Below are positions 26,771 through 37,329 of a DNA stretch of 64,000 nucleotides, one piece after another. Both the position numbers and the translations under genes were made by a program. The stretch lies in assembly GCF_002276045.1 (NCBI RefSeq), contig NZ_NQMR01000001.1:1-64000 (forward strand), given 5' to 3'. Position 1 is the first letter of the stretch; the number at the start of each line of letters is the position of its first letter. The notes beneath the pieces are model-generated. The model saw only the letters and a program-made list of their open reading frames with translations, had not been told where the DNA came from and did not search any database. Origin of the DNA: Pseudoalteromonas sp. NBT06-2 (GTDB lineage Bacteria > Pseudomonadota > Gammaproteobacteria > Enterobacterales > Alteromonadaceae).

Positions 26771-28072
26771 GTGTTTAATTGGAATGAGGAAACATGTGCT
26801 TCACAAGAATCTATTTTACAACGCCCTGCAATTGCGATTAGTACTGACATCAAATCAGCGACTCAAGCAATATTAGAGCAAGTAAAATCAGATGGAGATG
26901 ATGCACTCATAAAATTAGCAAAAAAGTTTGATAATGTATCAGAGCTTGATTTATTAGTGACAAGTAATGAAATTAATCAGGCTGAGTTTTTGCTTTCAAC
27001 ACAATTGAAAACAGCAATTGATAGCGCATATAAAAATATCTTAGCTTTTCATGAAATACAACAACCTAAAGATATCATGCTTGAAACAGTACCAGGGGTT
27101 TTATGTGAGCTTAAATACCAGGCGATTGAATCTGTTGGTATTTATGTACCAGGCGGAAGTGCGCCATTACCATCATCAGTATTAATGCAAGGAGTACTTG
27201 CTCAATTGAGCGGTGCTAAAACAGTTGTATTAGCAACCCCGGTAAAAAATGAAAATAAATTGAACCCTGCAATTTTATATGCAGCAAAATTATGTGGTAT
27301 TAAAAAAATATTAAAATCAGGCGGTGCAGGTGCTATTGCAGCACTCGCATTTGGTACAAAAAGTATCCCGAAGGTAAATAAAATATTCGGTCCAGGTAAT
27401 GCGTTTGTCACTATGGCAAAACAACTGGTATCACAACAAATACCTGGACTAGCAATTGATATGCCTGCGGGTCCCTCTGAACTAGTTGTTATTGCAGACC
27501 AAAGAGCTAATTCTGACTTTGTTGCAGCAGACTTGTTATCTCAAGCTGAACACGGAGCAGATTCTCAAGTTATTTTAATATCTAATTGTGAGCAAACAAT
27601 TGAAAAAACAAAAATCGCATTAAGTGAGCAATTAAAAACGCTTTCCAGAGCCGATACTGCAATGGCAGCGCTTGAGAATTCAGCTTTTATTCTAGTCGAT
27701 TCTATTACGCAAGCCTTCGAAGTATCTGCTAATTATGGCCCTGAGCACTTAATCTTACAATTAGGTGTTTGTGATGAATATTTATCATTAGTTAAAAATG
27801 CGGGCTCTGTTTTTGTCGGTGACTATAGCCCAGAATCAGCAGGCGATTATGCCTCTGGAACAAACCACGTATTACCAACATACGGGTATTCAAAGGTTTA
27901 CTCTAGTTTAAATTTATTAGATTTTTACCGAACTTACACAGTGCAAACAATTACTAAACAAGGATTAAGTAATTTATCTTCAGCAATTTTGCCTATCGCA
28001 GAATCTGAAGGCTTAGATGCACATGCCAGAGCTGTCAGTATTAGATTAGAACAAGGAGAAAGTAATGTCTGA
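26771..28072 (+). CDS. hisD: Histidinol dehydrogenase HisD
   Basis: Oxidises L-histidinol to L-histidine in two NAD-dependent steps. Visible signatures: VPGGSAPLPSSVLMQ, KIFGPGNAFVTMAKQLV, IDMPAGPSELVVIAD, AEHGADSQVIL (zinc site) and ASGTNHVLPTYG. A GTG start at 26771, 5 bp after hisG, gives MFNWNEE; the 433-residue length agrees with the family. Its end overlaps hisC by 8 nt, indicating translational coupling. Confidence 0.96.
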   Translation: MFNWNEETCASQESILQRPAIAISTDIKSATQAILEQVKSDGDDALIKLAKKFDNVSELDLLVTSNEINQAEFLLSTQLKTAIDSAYKNILAFHEIQQPKDIMLETVPGVLCELKYQAIESVGIYVPGGSAPLPSSVLMQGVLAQLSGAKTVVLATPVKNENKLNPAILYAAKLCGIKKILKSGGAGAIAALAFGTKSIPKVNKIFGPGNAFVTMAKQLVSQQIPGLAIDMPAGPSELVVIADQRANSDFVAADLLSQAEHGADSQVILISNCEQTIEKTKIALSEQLKTLSRADTAMAALENSAFILVDSITQAFEVSANYGPEHLILQLGVCDEYLSLVKNAGSVFVGDYSPESAGDYASGTNHVLPTYGYSKVYSSLNLLDFYRTYTVQTITKQGLSNLSSAILPIAESEGLDAHARAVSIRLEQGESNV

Positions 28073-29159
28073 ATTAATACCTGATCAAACAACTAAGCTA
28101 TTACCTGATTATATTGATAAATTAACAGCATATAGCTCAGCAAAAAGTGAAAAACTGACTGGTACTACTTGGTTAAATGCCAATGAAAATCCTTATGTAA
28201 AAAATATCACGCTAAGTGTTGATAATTTAAATCGATATCCAGAACCACAACCTGAAGATGTGATATCTCGATATGCTAATTATGCTCAGGTAAATACAAA
28301 TCAAGTTTTAATGACCCGTGGCGCAGATGAAGGTATTGAATTATTAATTCGTACCTTTTGCAGGTCAAGAAAAGACAGTATCACGATATTTCTGCCTACT
28401 TATGGAATGTATAAAGTCAGTGCTCAAAGCCACAATGTCGGCTTAAATTCATTAACGCAAGATGATTTACAAACAAGTACAATCAGCCAATTAGTTGAAA
28501 AAATCGGTCATTCAAAATTAGTCTTTATTTGTAACCCTAATAACCCGACAGGAGCTTTAGTCGGTACGAAGAGAATAGAAATGTTATCAGATGCATTGCC
28601 TACTAATGCGATTTTGGTTATTGATGAAGCATATATTGAATTTTGTAGTGATTATTCAAGTACGAAATTAATAAATAATAACAGAAACATCGTTGTTTTG
28701 AGAACATTATCTAAAGCTTTTGCATTAGCGGGACTCAGATGTGGATTTACTTTAGCCTCACCGATTATTTTAGCTGCGATAAAAAAGGTATTAGCGCCCT
28801 ATCCTGTTTCGACCGTTGTCGCTTTGATTGCAAAAAATGCCCTTGTGAATGACGCTATTACCAGTATGCGTCGACAGGTTAATATATTAAATAAACTAAA
28901 ACTTGAATTAATCGATTGGCTTGATTCCTCACCTCAGGTTGACAAGGTACTCGTTGGCTCAGGTAACTTTGTTACTTTAAAACTTAAAAGTGCAGAGTAT
29001 ATTCAAGTCGCCAGTGAAATAGGTTTGATCATGCGGCCTTTAAACCTGTTTGATAGTGATACATGGTTAAGGATCAGCATTGGCAGTAATACTGAGTTAG
29101 CTCAAGTAAAAATTTGGCTTAATACCATAAATAATAACAATTTCAGTAGTAAGAGATAA
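28065..29159 (+). CDS. hisC: Histidinol-phosphate aminotransferase HisC
   Basis: PLP-dependent transfer of an amino group to imidazole acetol phosphate. Fold type I motifs: WLNANENPYV near residue 37, FICNPNNPTGAL, VIDEAYIEF, and the PLP Lys in LRTLSKAFALAGLRCGF near residue 222. At 364 residues the size is standard. Overlaps hisD at its start and is followed 2 bp later by hisB. Confidence 0.96.
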   Translation: MSELIPDQTTKLLPDYIDKLTAYSSAKSEKLTGTTWLNANENPYVKNITLSVDNLNRYPEPQPEDVISRYANYAQVNTNQVLMTRGADEGIELLIRTFCRSRKDSITIFLPTYGMYKVSAQSHNVGLNSLTQDDLQTSTISQLVEKIGHSKLVFICNPNNPTGALVGTKRIEMLSDALPTNAILVIDEAYIEFCSDYSSTKLINNNRNIVVLRTLSKAFALAGLRCGFTLASPIILAAIKKVLAPYPVSTVVALIAKNALVNDAITSMRRQVNILNKLKLELIDWLDSSPQVDKVLVGSGNFVTLKLKSAEYIQVASEIGLIMRPLNLFDSDTWLRISIGSNTELAQVKIWLNTINNNNFSSKR

Positions 29160-29161
29160 TC

Positions 29162-30223
29162 ATGCAAAAACCATATTTATTCATTGATCGTGACGGTACT
29201 TTAATTGATGAACCGAAAGAAGATAAACAAGTTGATACACTTGCTAAAGTGAAATTAGAGCCAGGAGTCATCACAGCTTTACTACAACTGCAACAAGCTG
29301 GATATACTCTTGTCATGGTATCAAACCAAGACGGCTTAGGCACTGATAGTTTTCCAACAGCTGACTTTGCCCTTGCACAAGATAAAATGATGGAGATTTT
29401 TACAACCCAAGGCATTACTTTTGAATCAGTATTAATTTGTCCACATTTTAATGATCAAAATTGTGACTGTAGAAAACCTAAAACGGGCTTACTTACCAAC
29501 CTAATGCAATCAGGAAAAGTCAATTTAGCGAAATCCTTTGTTATTGGTGATAGAGAAACAGATACTGGACTTGCTAAAAACTTATGTTGTAAAGGCCTTC
29601 TTTATGACGGAGATTGGCCAAAAATCGTCACACAATTAACGACCTTAAACCGTAAAGCGAGTATTAGTAGAGATACTAAAGAGACACAAATTTCAGTTAA
29701 GTTAAATTTAGACGAAATTGCAAAAGGTAATATAAACACTGGCTTGGGCTTTTTTGATCACATGTTAGATCAAATTAAAACTCACGGTAACTTTATGTTA
29801 GATATTCAAGCAAAAGGTGATTTGCATATAGATGAACATCACTTAGTAGAAGATATTGGTATTGCGTTAGGGCAAGCACTTAAAAAAGCATTAGGTACTA
29901 AGTCTCAAATTGCCAGATATGGCTTTGCACTACCTATGGACGAATGTTTAGCACAAGCACAAATTGATCTATCAGGTCGTGCGTCATTTGTATTAAATGC
30001 CAACTTCAGCCGTGAAAAGATCGGTGATTTAGATGTACAAATGGTTGAGCATTTTTTCAAAAGCTTAACTGATAACGCAAATTTAAGTTTAATTTTGAGC
30101 GTCAGTGATGGAAATTGTCATCACCAAGTCGAAGGTTTATTTAAGGTATTTGCTAGAGCGCTACGTATGGCAATAACAACAGATAAAAGTCAAAGTTTAG
30201 CTAGCTCTAAAGGCTGTTTGTAA
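29162..30223 (+). CDS. hisB: Bifunctional imidazoleglycerol-phosphate dehydratase / histidinol phosphatase HisB
   Basis: The N-terminal HAD phosphatase domain (about residues 1-160) has FIDRDGTLIDEP and the zinc-binding CPHFNDQNCDCRKPKTG. The C-terminal dehydratase domain (about 165-353) has GLGFFDHMLDQIKTHG, DEHHLVEDIGIALGQAL and QMVEHFFKSL with its metal-binding His residues. The fusion is the enterobacterial/gammaproteobacterial form. Followed after 4 bp by hisH. Confidence 0.97.
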   Translation: MQKPYLFIDRDGTLIDEPKEDKQVDTLAKVKLEPGVITALLQLQQAGYTLVMVSNQDGLGTDSFPTADFALAQDKMMEIFTTQGITFESVLICPHFNDQNCDCRKPKTGLLTNLMQSGKVNLAKSFVIGDRETDTGLAKNLCCKGLLYDGDWPKIVTQLTTLNRKASISRDTKETQISVKLNLDEIAKGNINTGLGFFDHMLDQIKTHGNFMLDIQAKGDLHIDEHHLVEDIGIALGQALKKALGTKSQIARYGFALPMDECLAQAQIDLSGRASFVLNANFSREKIGDLDVQMVEHFFKSLTDNANLSLILSVSDGNCHHQVEGLFKVFARALRMAITTDKSQSLASSKGCL

Positions 30224-30227
30224 GGAG

Positions 30228-30824
30228 ATGTCAGTGTTAGCAATTATAGATACCGGATGTGCCAATATAAATTCCGTCAGGTTTGCCTTTGAACGTTTAG
30301 GTGTCACACCCAAAGTGATCACAAACGTAGATCAAGTTCAAAGCGCTGAGCGTATTATCTTACCGGGTGTCGGTCATGCATCAGTTGCTATGGATAGATT
30401 AATATCTGGAAACTGGCTTGATGCCATAAATGAATTTGAGCGCCCAATAATGGGTATTTGCTTAGGTATGCAATTACTATGTGAGCAATCATCTGAAGGC
30501 AACATAAAAACCTTAAATAAAATTAAAGGCAACGTTTCACAGCTAGATGTAGGTCAACTAACTAGCCCACATATGGGTTGGAATAATTTAAATGTATTAA
30601 AACCACATGCTTTAACAAAAGGCATTACAAGTGAAGACCAAGTTTACTTTGTACATAGTTTTGCACATCAGATAAATGAGTGTACTTTCGCAACAACTAA
30701 ATATGGACAAAGTTTTTCAGCCATAATTGCGCAAGATAATATCGCTGGTATGCAATTTCATCCAGAACGTTCAGCTAAAGTCGGTGCACGGCTATTACAA
30801 AACTTTTTAGATTGGCAAATATAG
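30228..30824 (+). CDS. hisH: Imidazole glycerol phosphate synthase subunit HisH
   Basis: The glutamine amidotransferase subunit that feeds ammonia to HisF. Class I triad: Cys in MGICLGMQLLCE near residue 77, and His and Glu in GMQFHPERSAKVG. LPGVGHA forms the oxyanion loop. ATG 30228 follows AAGGAG. At 198 residues it is standard. A 14-bp gap leads to hisA. Confidence 0.96.
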   Translation: MSVLAIIDTGCANINSVRFAFERLGVTPKVITNVDQVQSAERIILPGVGHASVAMDRLISGNWLDAINEFERPIMGICLGMQLLCEQSSEGNIKTLNKIKGNVSQLDVGQLTSPHMGWNNLNVLKPHALTKGITSEDQVYFVHSFAHQINECTFATTKYGQSFSAIIAQDNIAGMQFHPERSAKVGARLLQNFLDWQI

Positions 30825-30838
30825 GCTTATAAAAAATT

Positions 30839-31564
30839 ATGATTATTCCAGCATTAGATGTATTACAAAACAAAATTGTACGTTTATATCAAGGTAAATA
30901 TGAGACTGCGCAGTTCTACCCTTTTAAACTTGCACAGCGATTAAAACAATATGCAGGTTCAGGTGCACAACAATTACATTTAGTTGACTTAGAAGGTGCA
31001 CGTGATCCGAGTAAAAAACAATGGCAACATATACAAAACGCATTAAAAGAGCTCAAAGTACCTTTTCAAATCGGCGGCGGTATACGAAGCGAATCGGATA
31101 TTTTTACTTGGCTAGACGCAGGAGCATCCCAAGTTGTGATTGGCTCTATGGCTGTAGAGAAACGTCAAATAGTCAGTGAATGGATAGCTAAGTTTGGTGC
31201 AGATTGCTTTGTTATTGCATTAGATGTTAACAAAACAGATTTTGGTTGGTTACCCGCAACACATGGCTGGTTAGAGACATCAAAATATAGTTTATTTGAA
31301 TTAGTTGCCTTTTACTTATCAATTGGGATTACTCACTTTCTATGCACGGACATCAGTAAAGATGGCACTATGACAGGGCCTTCTTTTGCACTATATGAAG
31401 ATCTACTCAATGAGTTTCCCCAAATAAAAGTCCAAGCATCTGGTGGTGTTAGTTCACTCGAAGACATAAAGAAACTCAATGCGATAGGTGTATCTGGTAT
31501 TATTTTAGGTAAATCATTATTAGATAATGCCTTTACCGTTGAGGAGGCGATTGATGCTAAGTAA
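30839..31564 (+). CDS. hisA: ProFAR isomerase HisA
   Basis: An Amadori isomerase acting on N'-5'-ProFAR. A TIM barrel with duplicated phosphate-binding halves: [18 protein letters not shown] at the start, [12 protein letters not shown], and [16 protein letters not shown] and [10 protein letters not shown] at the end. Catalytic Asp residues are in PALDV and [10 protein letters not shown]. At 241 residues it is slightly short but complete. Its 3' end overlaps the hisF start by 11 nt. Confidence 0.96.
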   Translation: MIIPALDVLQNKIVRLYQGKYETAQFYPFKLAQRLKQYAGSGAQQLHLVDLEGARDPSKKQWQHIQNALKELKVPFQIGGGIRSESDIFTWLDAGASQVVIGSMAVEKRQIVSEWIAKFGADCFVIALDVNKTDFGWLPATHGWLETSKYSLFELVAFYLSIGITHFLCTDISKDGTMTGPSFALYEDLLNEFPQIKVQASGGVSSLEDIKKLNAIGVSGIILGKSLLDNAFTVEEAIDAK

Positions 31565-32330
31565 ACGCATTATACCTTGCTTAGATGTAAAAAATGGTCA
31601 AGTAGTTAAAGGCGTTAAGTTTAAAGGTCATGAAGTGGTTGGTGATATATTAGATTTAGCTAAAGCCTATAGTGATGCAGGCGCTGATGAATTAGTATTT
31701 TACGAAATCAGTGCTAGTGTAGAACAGCGCCTACTTGATTTAACTTGGGTCGAGACTATCGCAAAAAATATTGATATTCCATTTTGTGTTGCTGGAGGCA
31801 TTAAGTCTGTTGAAGATGCAGGAAGAGTTTTAAAGCAAGGCGCCGATAAAATTAGTATCAATAGTCCGGCAATTGCCAGGCCTGAGCTCATTACAGAACT
31901 ACATGATGAATTTGGTAAGCAATGTGTTGTTGTGGGTATTGACAGCTTTTATGATGAAGTAACAAACGAATACCTTGTTTATCAATTAACTGGTGACCCA
32001 AATGCAACAAGCAGAACGCGTTACAATACATTAGACTGGGTAAAAAAAGTGGTAGACTTAGGTGCAGGAGAAATCGTTCTTAACTGTATGAACCAAGATG
32101 GTGTTAGAAATGGTTATGATATTGCGCAATTAAAAAAAGTCCGCAATATTTGCTCATTACCTATCATTGCATCAGGAGGTGCAGGTTCAGTGGTTGATTT
32201 TAAAAATGTATTTGAGCAAACCAATGTTGATGGTGCCCTTGCTGCCAGTGTTTTTCATAAAGACATTATAAAAATCCCGGAACTTAAACAATATTTGGCT
32301 CAAAATAAAATAGCGACAAGATTATGTTAA
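31554..32330 (+). CDS. hisF: Imidazole glycerol phosphate synthase subunit HisF
   Basis: The cyclase subunit that makes imidazole glycerol phosphate and AICAR. A TIM barrel with catalytic Asp in [18 protein letters not shown] and [10 protein letters not shown]. Phosphate sites are [11 protein letters not shown] and [15 protein letters not shown] 31554 (MLSKRII) follows GAGG; an in-frame upstream start at 31527 would add nine non-conserved residues. 258 residues, the family norm. Overlaps hisI by 7 nt. Confidence 0.96.
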   Translation: MLSKRIIPCLDVKNGQVVKGVKFKGHEVVGDILDLAKAYSDAGADELVFYEISASVEQRLLDLTWVETIAKNIDIPFCVAGGIKSVEDAGRVLKQGADKISINSPAIARPELITELHDEFGKQCVVVGIDSFYDEVTNEYLVYQLTGDPNATSRTRYNTLDWVKKVVDLGAGEIVLNCMNQDGVRNGYDIAQLKKVRNICSLPIIASGGAGSVVDFKNVFEQTNVDGALAASVFHKDIIKIPELKQYLAQNKIATRLC

Positions 32331-32935
32331 TAAATACGAGTAATACAAAAGAAATAGATTTTACGAAATGTGAACTTATTCCAGCAATTGTGCAAGACAA
32401 ATATACGGGTGTGGTTTTAATGCAAGGGTTTATGAACTATGAAGCATTAGAAAAAACATTGGCATGCAATATGGTTACTTTTTACAGCCGTTCAAAAAAA
32501 AGGTTATGGACAAAAGGCGAATCATCAGATAATTATTTAATAGTAAAAGAAATTCACACAGATTGTGATTTTGATTCAATTTTGATTTTAGCTGAGCCTA
32601 AAGGGCCAACTTGCCATTTAGGCTCACAGAGTTGTTTTGAAAATGCAAAACCTGATCTCGCTTTTATTGCACAACTTAATCGAGTTATCTCCAAGCGCAA
32701 AAAAGATGATCCTAATGAAAGTTACACGGCATCTTTATTTGCAAAAGATATTAGCCGCAGTGCTCAAAAAGTTGGAGAAGAAGGTGTTGAAGTTGCCTTA
32801 GCTGCGGTGAAGCAAAATATAGATGAACTAAATAATGAATCTGCTGATTTAATATATCATTTATTAGTATTACTTCAACACAGTAAAACTGATATTAGTC
32901 AGGTAGTCCAAGTATTAGAACAACGACATAAATAG
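32324..32935 (+). CDS. hisI: Bifunctional PRA-CH / PRA-PH protein HisI(E)
   Basis: Steps 2 and 3 of histidine synthesis. The N-terminal cyclohydrolase domain has [30 protein letters not shown] and zinc-binding [10 protein letters not shown] and [12 protein letters not shown]. The C-terminal pyrophosphohydrolase domain (about 110-203) has [20 protein letters not shown] and [10 protein letters not shown] with [14 protein letters not shown]. Last gene of the operon; a terminator follows. Confidence 0.96.
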   Translation: MLINTSNTKEIDFTKCELIPAIVQDKYTGVVLMQGFMNYEALEKTLACNMVTFYSRSKKRLWTKGESSDNYLIVKEIHTDCDFDSILILAEPKGPTCHLGSQSCFENAKPDLAFIAQLNRVISKRKKDDPNESYTASLFAKDISRSAQKVGEEGVEVALAAVKQNIDELNNESADLIYHLLVLLQHSKTDISQVVQVLEQRHK

Positions 32936-32956
32936 CTTTTTACTTAGCTAGATCAT

Positions 32957-32983
32957 AAAAGGCATCAAGTTTGATGCTTTTTT
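32957..32983 (+). terminator. Terminator of the his operon
   Basis: AAAAG, then GCATCA/TGATGC with an AGTT loop, and then T6, 21 bp after the hisI stop. Confidence 0.85.
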
Positions 32984-33173
32984 GTTATTTATATCCAAGT
33001 GACTTGGTATACATAAAAGGTATTCTTATTTAGCAAAATTACCAAGCAAAGGTTGAATAAATGATATTAACCAAATTAGTCGTTTGATATTTCCCTTTAA
33101 TATATTATAACTCTCTTAATAATAATGATAACATAATCGTTAATTATGTAACTCAGATAACAGTTATTATTTC

Positions 33174-33374
33174 ATGAAATCACACACTGCAAAAACTAAA
33201 AAAAAGCAGTACAAAACCGCGTGCATTGGTCAATGCCATCGTTTAAAAGGCTTTTGTGAAGGATGTGGAAGAACTATCACAGAAATACAAGATTGGATTT
33301 TGTTAACTCAAAAAGAAAAAGAGACTATACTAAACACACCTATTTTTTTTGATAAACCGAAATTAGGGAATTAA
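33174..33374 (+). CDS. DUF1289 small Cys protein
   Basis: A 66-residue protein with the DUF1289 core: CIGQCHRLKGFCEGCGRTIT (residues 17-36), with four Cys in a CxxxC...CxxC array, and IQDWILLTQKEKETIL. Such proteins probably bind a metal; the function is unknown. The N-terminus is Lys-rich. Monocistronic, with no strong ribosome site seen. Confidence 0.8.
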   Translation: MKSHTAKTKKKQYKTACIGQCHRLKGFCEGCGRTITEIQDWILLTQKEKETILNTPIFFDKPKLGN

Positions 33375-33467
33375 TGATAATTTTTCTTTGATTGTTCAAT
33401 TTTTATTATTTTACGTACACTATGATGCAATCATTTTGTCAAAGTTAGAAAAGGAAGACATAAGTTA

Positions 33468-35003
33468 GTGACAAATCAATTAGAAATCTTACAAAAGAAA
33501 CTAAATAAAGCAATCAAAAACAGAGATCTTATTGAAACAACAAGACAATCTCAACTTGGTGCGCTAACACAGTTTGTAGCAAAACTTTCCTTAGTTTGTA
33601 AAGGACAAGATTTGGAGCTTGATAATAAACTGGCTAAATTCCGCGCTTTGTTAAATAAAGGAGTTGACTTTGAAATTCTATTCCCTTTTATAGATGAAAT
33701 TACAAATATTTTAAAATCACAAGAAACAAAACAAGATACAAATATTCGTAAGTTACAGCAAAGTGTGAATAATGCAGGTAAAAAATTGCAACAAACAAAA
33801 GGCGTACCTGATGAACTTCGCAGAAGTTTAAGGAGCATCTTATCAAAAGATTTACATGGCATAAAAGCAACTTCTGACTTCATTCCTTTATTATCTAAAT
33901 TAGTCGAGATTTACCATAAAGTATTAAATAATAAAAATGATAAATTAAACTCTTCTGGATCAGACATAGCACCTAAACTCGCTCAGGAATTATTAAATTT
34001 AACCAGTGAGCTTGCATTTGAAGGTGAAAATGCAATATTTTTTGAGGAAATAAAACTACAGATCAGTAAAGACTTTAAACTTGAAGCTTTACTAGATGCT
34101 TGCATAAATATTATTCGAATAATTATATCGAACATTTCTCAAGAAAGAGATACTGCTCAACAATTCCTGGTAAATGTAAATGAAACACTTAATCTACTTC
34201 ACCAAACACTTTTAGACTCAGTACAACGCTCAAAAGACGTTGGCCATAAAATGGCAAGTCTAAATCAAAAAATTGAAGATAAAATCTCACAACTTGCAAG
34301 TGAAACTGAAGAAGCTTCTACGATAGATTCTTTAAAAATTGTAGTTGGACAAAAACTTGAAGCATTAACTCTTGATATTAAATTTAAAGAGGATATTGAA
34401 TTATCTGAAAGAGAATCTTTAGCCAACACATTAAAAAAAATGCAATCTCGTATTAATTCTTTAGAAAGTGAAACTAAAAACTATAAAGAAAAATTGGCAG
34501 AGCAAAGATTTAAAAGCCTTCAAGATAGCTTAACTAAATTACCTAACCGTGCAGCTTACGATGAAAGAATCGCTTTAGAATTTAATACATTTGAACGAAG
34601 CCAGCACGACCTATGCCTCGTTGTCGTAGATATAGATCACTTCAAACGTGTTAATGATACGTTTGGACATAGCGCTGGAGATAAAACTCTGCAAGTTCTT
34701 GCAAATGCTCTTAAAAAGTCAGTGAGAGTGACAGACTTTATTTCACGATTTGGTGGTGAAGAGTTTGTTATTATTATGCCTAATTCAGATCTAAAACAAA
34801 TTTTAGGTCCACTTGAGAAAATAAGAAAAACAATTAAAAGTATCCCTTTTAAATTTAAAGACAAAAACATAAGAATTACAATTTCAATAGGCGCAAGCCA
34901 ATTTAAAAAATCAGATAGTATTCTTGAAGTTTTTGACCGTGCAGATTCAGCCCTTTATGAAGCTAAAAATTCAGGTCGCGATCGTATAATTTTAAAAAAA
35001 TAA
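33468..35003 (+). CDS. Soluble diguanylate cyclase with N-terminal coiled-coil region
   Basis: Makes c-di-GMP from two GTP. About 350 residues of helical, coiled-coil-prone sequence with no TM (ending LESETKNYKEKLAEQRFKSL) precede a complete GGDEF domain: DSLTKLPNRAAYDERI, DIDHFKRVNDTFGHSAGDK, and the active loop SRFGGEEFVIIM. The inhibitory I-site RVTD is correctly spaced before it, and SIGASQF is also present. The start is GTG at 33468, with AAGGAAG 11 nt upstream. The N-terminal region is of a type seen in Vibrio and Shewanella cytosolic cyclases. It is followed 57 bp later by ppnN. Confidence 0.9.
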   Translation: MTNQLEILQKKLNKAIKNRDLIETTRQSQLGALTQFVAKLSLVCKGQDLELDNKLAKFRALLNKGVDFEILFPFIDEITNILKSQETKQDTNIRKLQQSVNNAGKKLQQTKGVPDELRRSLRSILSKDLHGIKATSDFIPLLSKLVEIYHKVLNNKNDKLNSSGSDIAPKLAQELLNLTSELAFEGENAIFFEEIKLQISKDFKLEALLDACINIIRIIISNISQERDTAQQFLVNVNETLNLLHQTLLDSVQRSKDVGHKMASLNQKIEDKISQLASETEEASTIDSLKIVVGQKLEALTLDIKFKEDIELSERESLANTLKKMQSRINSLESETKNYKEKLAEQRFKSLQDSLTKLPNRAAYDERIALEFNTFERSQHDLCLVVVDIDHFKRVNDTFGHSAGDKTLQVLANALKKSVRVTDFISRFGGEEFVIIMPNSDLKQILGPLEKIRKTIKSIPFKFKDKNIRITISIGASQFKKSDSILEVFDRADSALYEAKNSGRDRIILKK

Positions 35004-35060
35004 TCGCATTTATTAAATTAAAAACTATATTTAAATTATATAGTTATTTAAGGAATGCTT

Positions 35061-36413
35061 ATGAGTACACAATTAAACCCAATTGGAATTTTAGATCTTC
35101 TTTCTCAATTAGAAGTTGACTCACTAAAAAAATCATCTACGAGTAATCTCTATCATTTATTTAGAAACTGCTCACTAGCCGTACTTAATGTGGGTAGCCA
35201 TACAGATTCCAGCTCTGAAATATACGAGAAATATAAAAGTTTCGATATCAATTTATTATGTCGTGAACGTGGAATAAAAATAGAGCTACATAACCCGCCT
35301 GAAACAGCTTTCGTAGATGGAAAAATCATCACCGGTATCCATGAACATTTGTTTTCCGTTATACGTGATATTCTGTTTATACAAAGTAAATATGATAATA
35401 ATCGCATTAATTTAACAGATTCGAACCATATTACTCATGTTGTATTTGACATGTTACGTAATGCAAATGCCTTACCTATAACAAAAGAACCTAATATGAT
35501 AGTTTGCTGGGGCGGTCACTCCATTGCAGACAATGAGTATAGATATACTAAGGAAGTTGGTTATCAATTAGGCTTAAGAGGACTAAATATTTGCACTGGA
35601 TGTGGACCTGGAGCAATGAAAGGGCCAATGAAAGGTGCTACGATCGGGCATGCCAAACAAAGAATACGTGATAATAGATACGTTGGACTTACTGAGCCAA
35701 GTATTATTGCAGCAGAGCCGCCCAATCCGATTGTAAATGAATTAACCATTTTACCTGATATAGAAAAAAGATTAGAAGCTTTTGTCAGGATCAGCCACGG
35801 GATCATTATTTTTCCAGGAGGTGCTGGTACTGCGGAAGAATTACTATATCTTCTAGGGATTTTGCTCCACCCTGAAAATGAACAACAATGCTTGCCTGTT
35901 ATTTTAACTGGCCCAAAAGAAAGTCAAGCTTATTTCGATGAAATATCACTGTTTATTCAAAAGACACTAGGAGATTCGGCGTTAAGTAAATTTAAAGTTA
36001 TTATTGACGATCCAAGTGCTGTCGCGGCGTATTTTAAGCAACAAATGATTAAAGTGAGAGAATATAGAAAAGAAAAAGGTGATGCCTACCATTTTAATTG
36101 GACATTAAAGATAGAGCCTGAATTCCAGCTGCCTTTTGCACCAACACACGAAAATATGTCGAGCTTAAATTTACATTTATCTCAACAACCACAACAACTT
36201 GCTGCCAATTTGAGGCGAGCATTTTCAGGTATTGTAGCTGGAAATGTTAAAGACGAAGGTATACAAGAAATTAAACGAAATGGTCCATTTGAATTACAGG
36301 GTGATGTTGATTTAATGAAATTTATGGATACTTTGTTACAAGCTTTTGTAAAACAAGGACGAATGAAATTACCTAGTTCAACCTATATCCCTTGCTACAA
36401 AATTAAAGTCTAA
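35061..36413 (+). CDS. ppnN: Pyrimidine/purine nucleotide 5'-monophosphate nucleosidase PpnN
   Basis: Cleaves the N-glycosidic bond of nucleotides to ribose 5-phosphate and base, and in E. coli is regulated by (p)ppGpp. The LOG/lysine-decarboxylase-like core has [40 protein letters not shown] and the nucleotide-binding [18 protein letters not shown] near residue 255. N- and C-terminal PpnN extensions are present. ATG 35061 is chosen because AAGGA abuts the alternative ATG at 35055. 450 residues, matching YgdH/PpnN. Confidence 0.92.
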   Translation: MSTQLNPIGILDLLSQLEVDSLKKSSTSNLYHLFRNCSLAVLNVGSHTDSSSEIYEKYKSFDINLLCRERGIKIELHNPPETAFVDGKIITGIHEHLFSVIRDILFIQSKYDNNRINLTDSNHITHVVFDMLRNANALPITKEPNMIVCWGGHSIADNEYRYTKEVGYQLGLRGLNICTGCGPGAMKGPMKGATIGHAKQRIRDNRYVGLTEPSIIAAEPPNPIVNELTILPDIEKRLEAFVRISHGIIIFPGGAGTAEELLYLLGILLHPENEQQCLPVILTGPKESQAYFDEISLFIQKTLGDSALSKFKVIIDDPSAVAAYFKQQMIKVREYRKEKGDAYHFNWTLKIEPEFQLPFAPTHENMSSLNLHLSQQPQQLAANLRRAFSGIVAGNVKDEGIQEIKRNGPFELQGDVDLMKFMDTLLQAFVKQGRMKLPSSTYIPCYKIKV

Positions 36414-36463
36414 AATTATTATTAAATAAATTGTATAGGTTTTACTGTAAAAATAGTTAAAAT

Positions 36464-36500
36464 GATAAGTAAAGAGCTAAAAACTAGCCCTTTACTTATC
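36464..36500. terminator. Inverted repeat after ppnN, terminator-like
   Basis: GATAAGTAAAG/CTTTACTTATC (36464-36474/36490-36500), with a further AGCT/AGCC partial inner pairing, forms a strong hairpin about 50 bp after the ppnN stop. No T-run follows, so factor-independent termination is uncertain. Confidence 0.45.
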
Positions 36501-36542
36501 ACATTAATATTATTCATCATAATGAAGGCTTAATATAAACTG

Positions 36543-37322
36543 ATGTCAACAAATGTATTATTAATAGACGCTTTAAATTTAATTCGGCGCATCTATGCTG
36601 TAGATAGTAATCATAAACACTTAACAGATGAGCAAATTATTAATTCAGCCCATCAACGAGTTGTAAATGCAACAAAGAAGCTTCTAAAATTGTCACAAGC
36701 AACACATGCAATTGCAGTCTTCGATGGTGACAAAAGTTGGCGATATACTTATTTTGAAAATTATAAACAAAATAGAAGTGAAATGCCCATAGCACTTAAA
36801 AATGCATTAAATACTTTTAAACAAGGCTTTAATGAATCTGGAATAATGTCATTTTCTCCCGAACAAGATGAAGCAGATGATATAATAGCAACACTTGCGA
36901 GTAAGATATCTAATCAAGATATTGCGTGTACGATTGTGTCGACTGATAAAGGTTTTTTACCTTTACTTAATCAGCATATCACTATTTATGATTATTTTTC
37001 TCAAAAAAGAATAACGCCTGATGACGTACAAGAAAAATACAATTTGCCAATTAATAAATTAGTAGAATTTTGGGCTTTAGCAGGTGATCATACCAATGAT
37101 ATCCCTGGTGTTAAAGGCATTGGTAAGAAAACAGCTTTAAACATATTGACTAACAATGCTTCTGTAGAAGCCGCCTTAGCAAATAATGACCTACCAGAGA
37201 AGGTAAAATCAAAACTAACCTCATCAATATCTGATTTCATAACGGCAAAGGTTCTAGTGACATTACGCAATGATATTAATTTAGGTTTTTCATTAAAACA
37301 ATTGAGAGTGAAGTTGAGTTAA
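36543..37322 (+). CDS. xni: Flap endonuclease Xni (exonuclease IX)
   Basis: A PIN-domain 5' nuclease related to the 5' nuclease domain of DNA polymerase I. Acidic metal-binding clusters: LLIDALNLIRRIYA at the N-terminus, VFDGDKSWRYTYFENYKQNR, SPEQDEADDIIATLA near 100, STDKGFL, and the helix-hairpin-helix AGDHTNDIPGVKGIGKKTAL. At 259 residues the length fits Xni. The first gene of a three-gene unit (7-bp gap to the next). ATG at 36543 has a weak upstream AAGG. Confidence 0.92.
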   Translation: MSTNVLLIDALNLIRRIYAVDSNHKHLTDEQIINSAHQRVVNATKKLLKLSQATHAIAVFDGDKSWRYTYFENYKQNRSEMPIALKNALNTFKQGFNESGIMSFSPEQDEADDIIATLASKISNQDIACTIVSTDKGFLPLLNQHITIYDYFSQKRITPDDVQEKYNLPINKLVEFWALAGDHTNDIPGVKGIGKKTALNILTNNASVEAALANNDLPEKVKSKLTSSISDFITAKVLVTLRNDINLGFSLKQLRVKLS

Positions 37323-37329
37323 AACACTT

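Noticed and set aside
32990-33015. Short palindrome CCAAGTGACTTGG near TATA sequences after the his operon, reminiscent of MITE ends
   Set aside because: Only about 13 bp and without the TATACCC...GGGTATA ends or internal blocks of the family.
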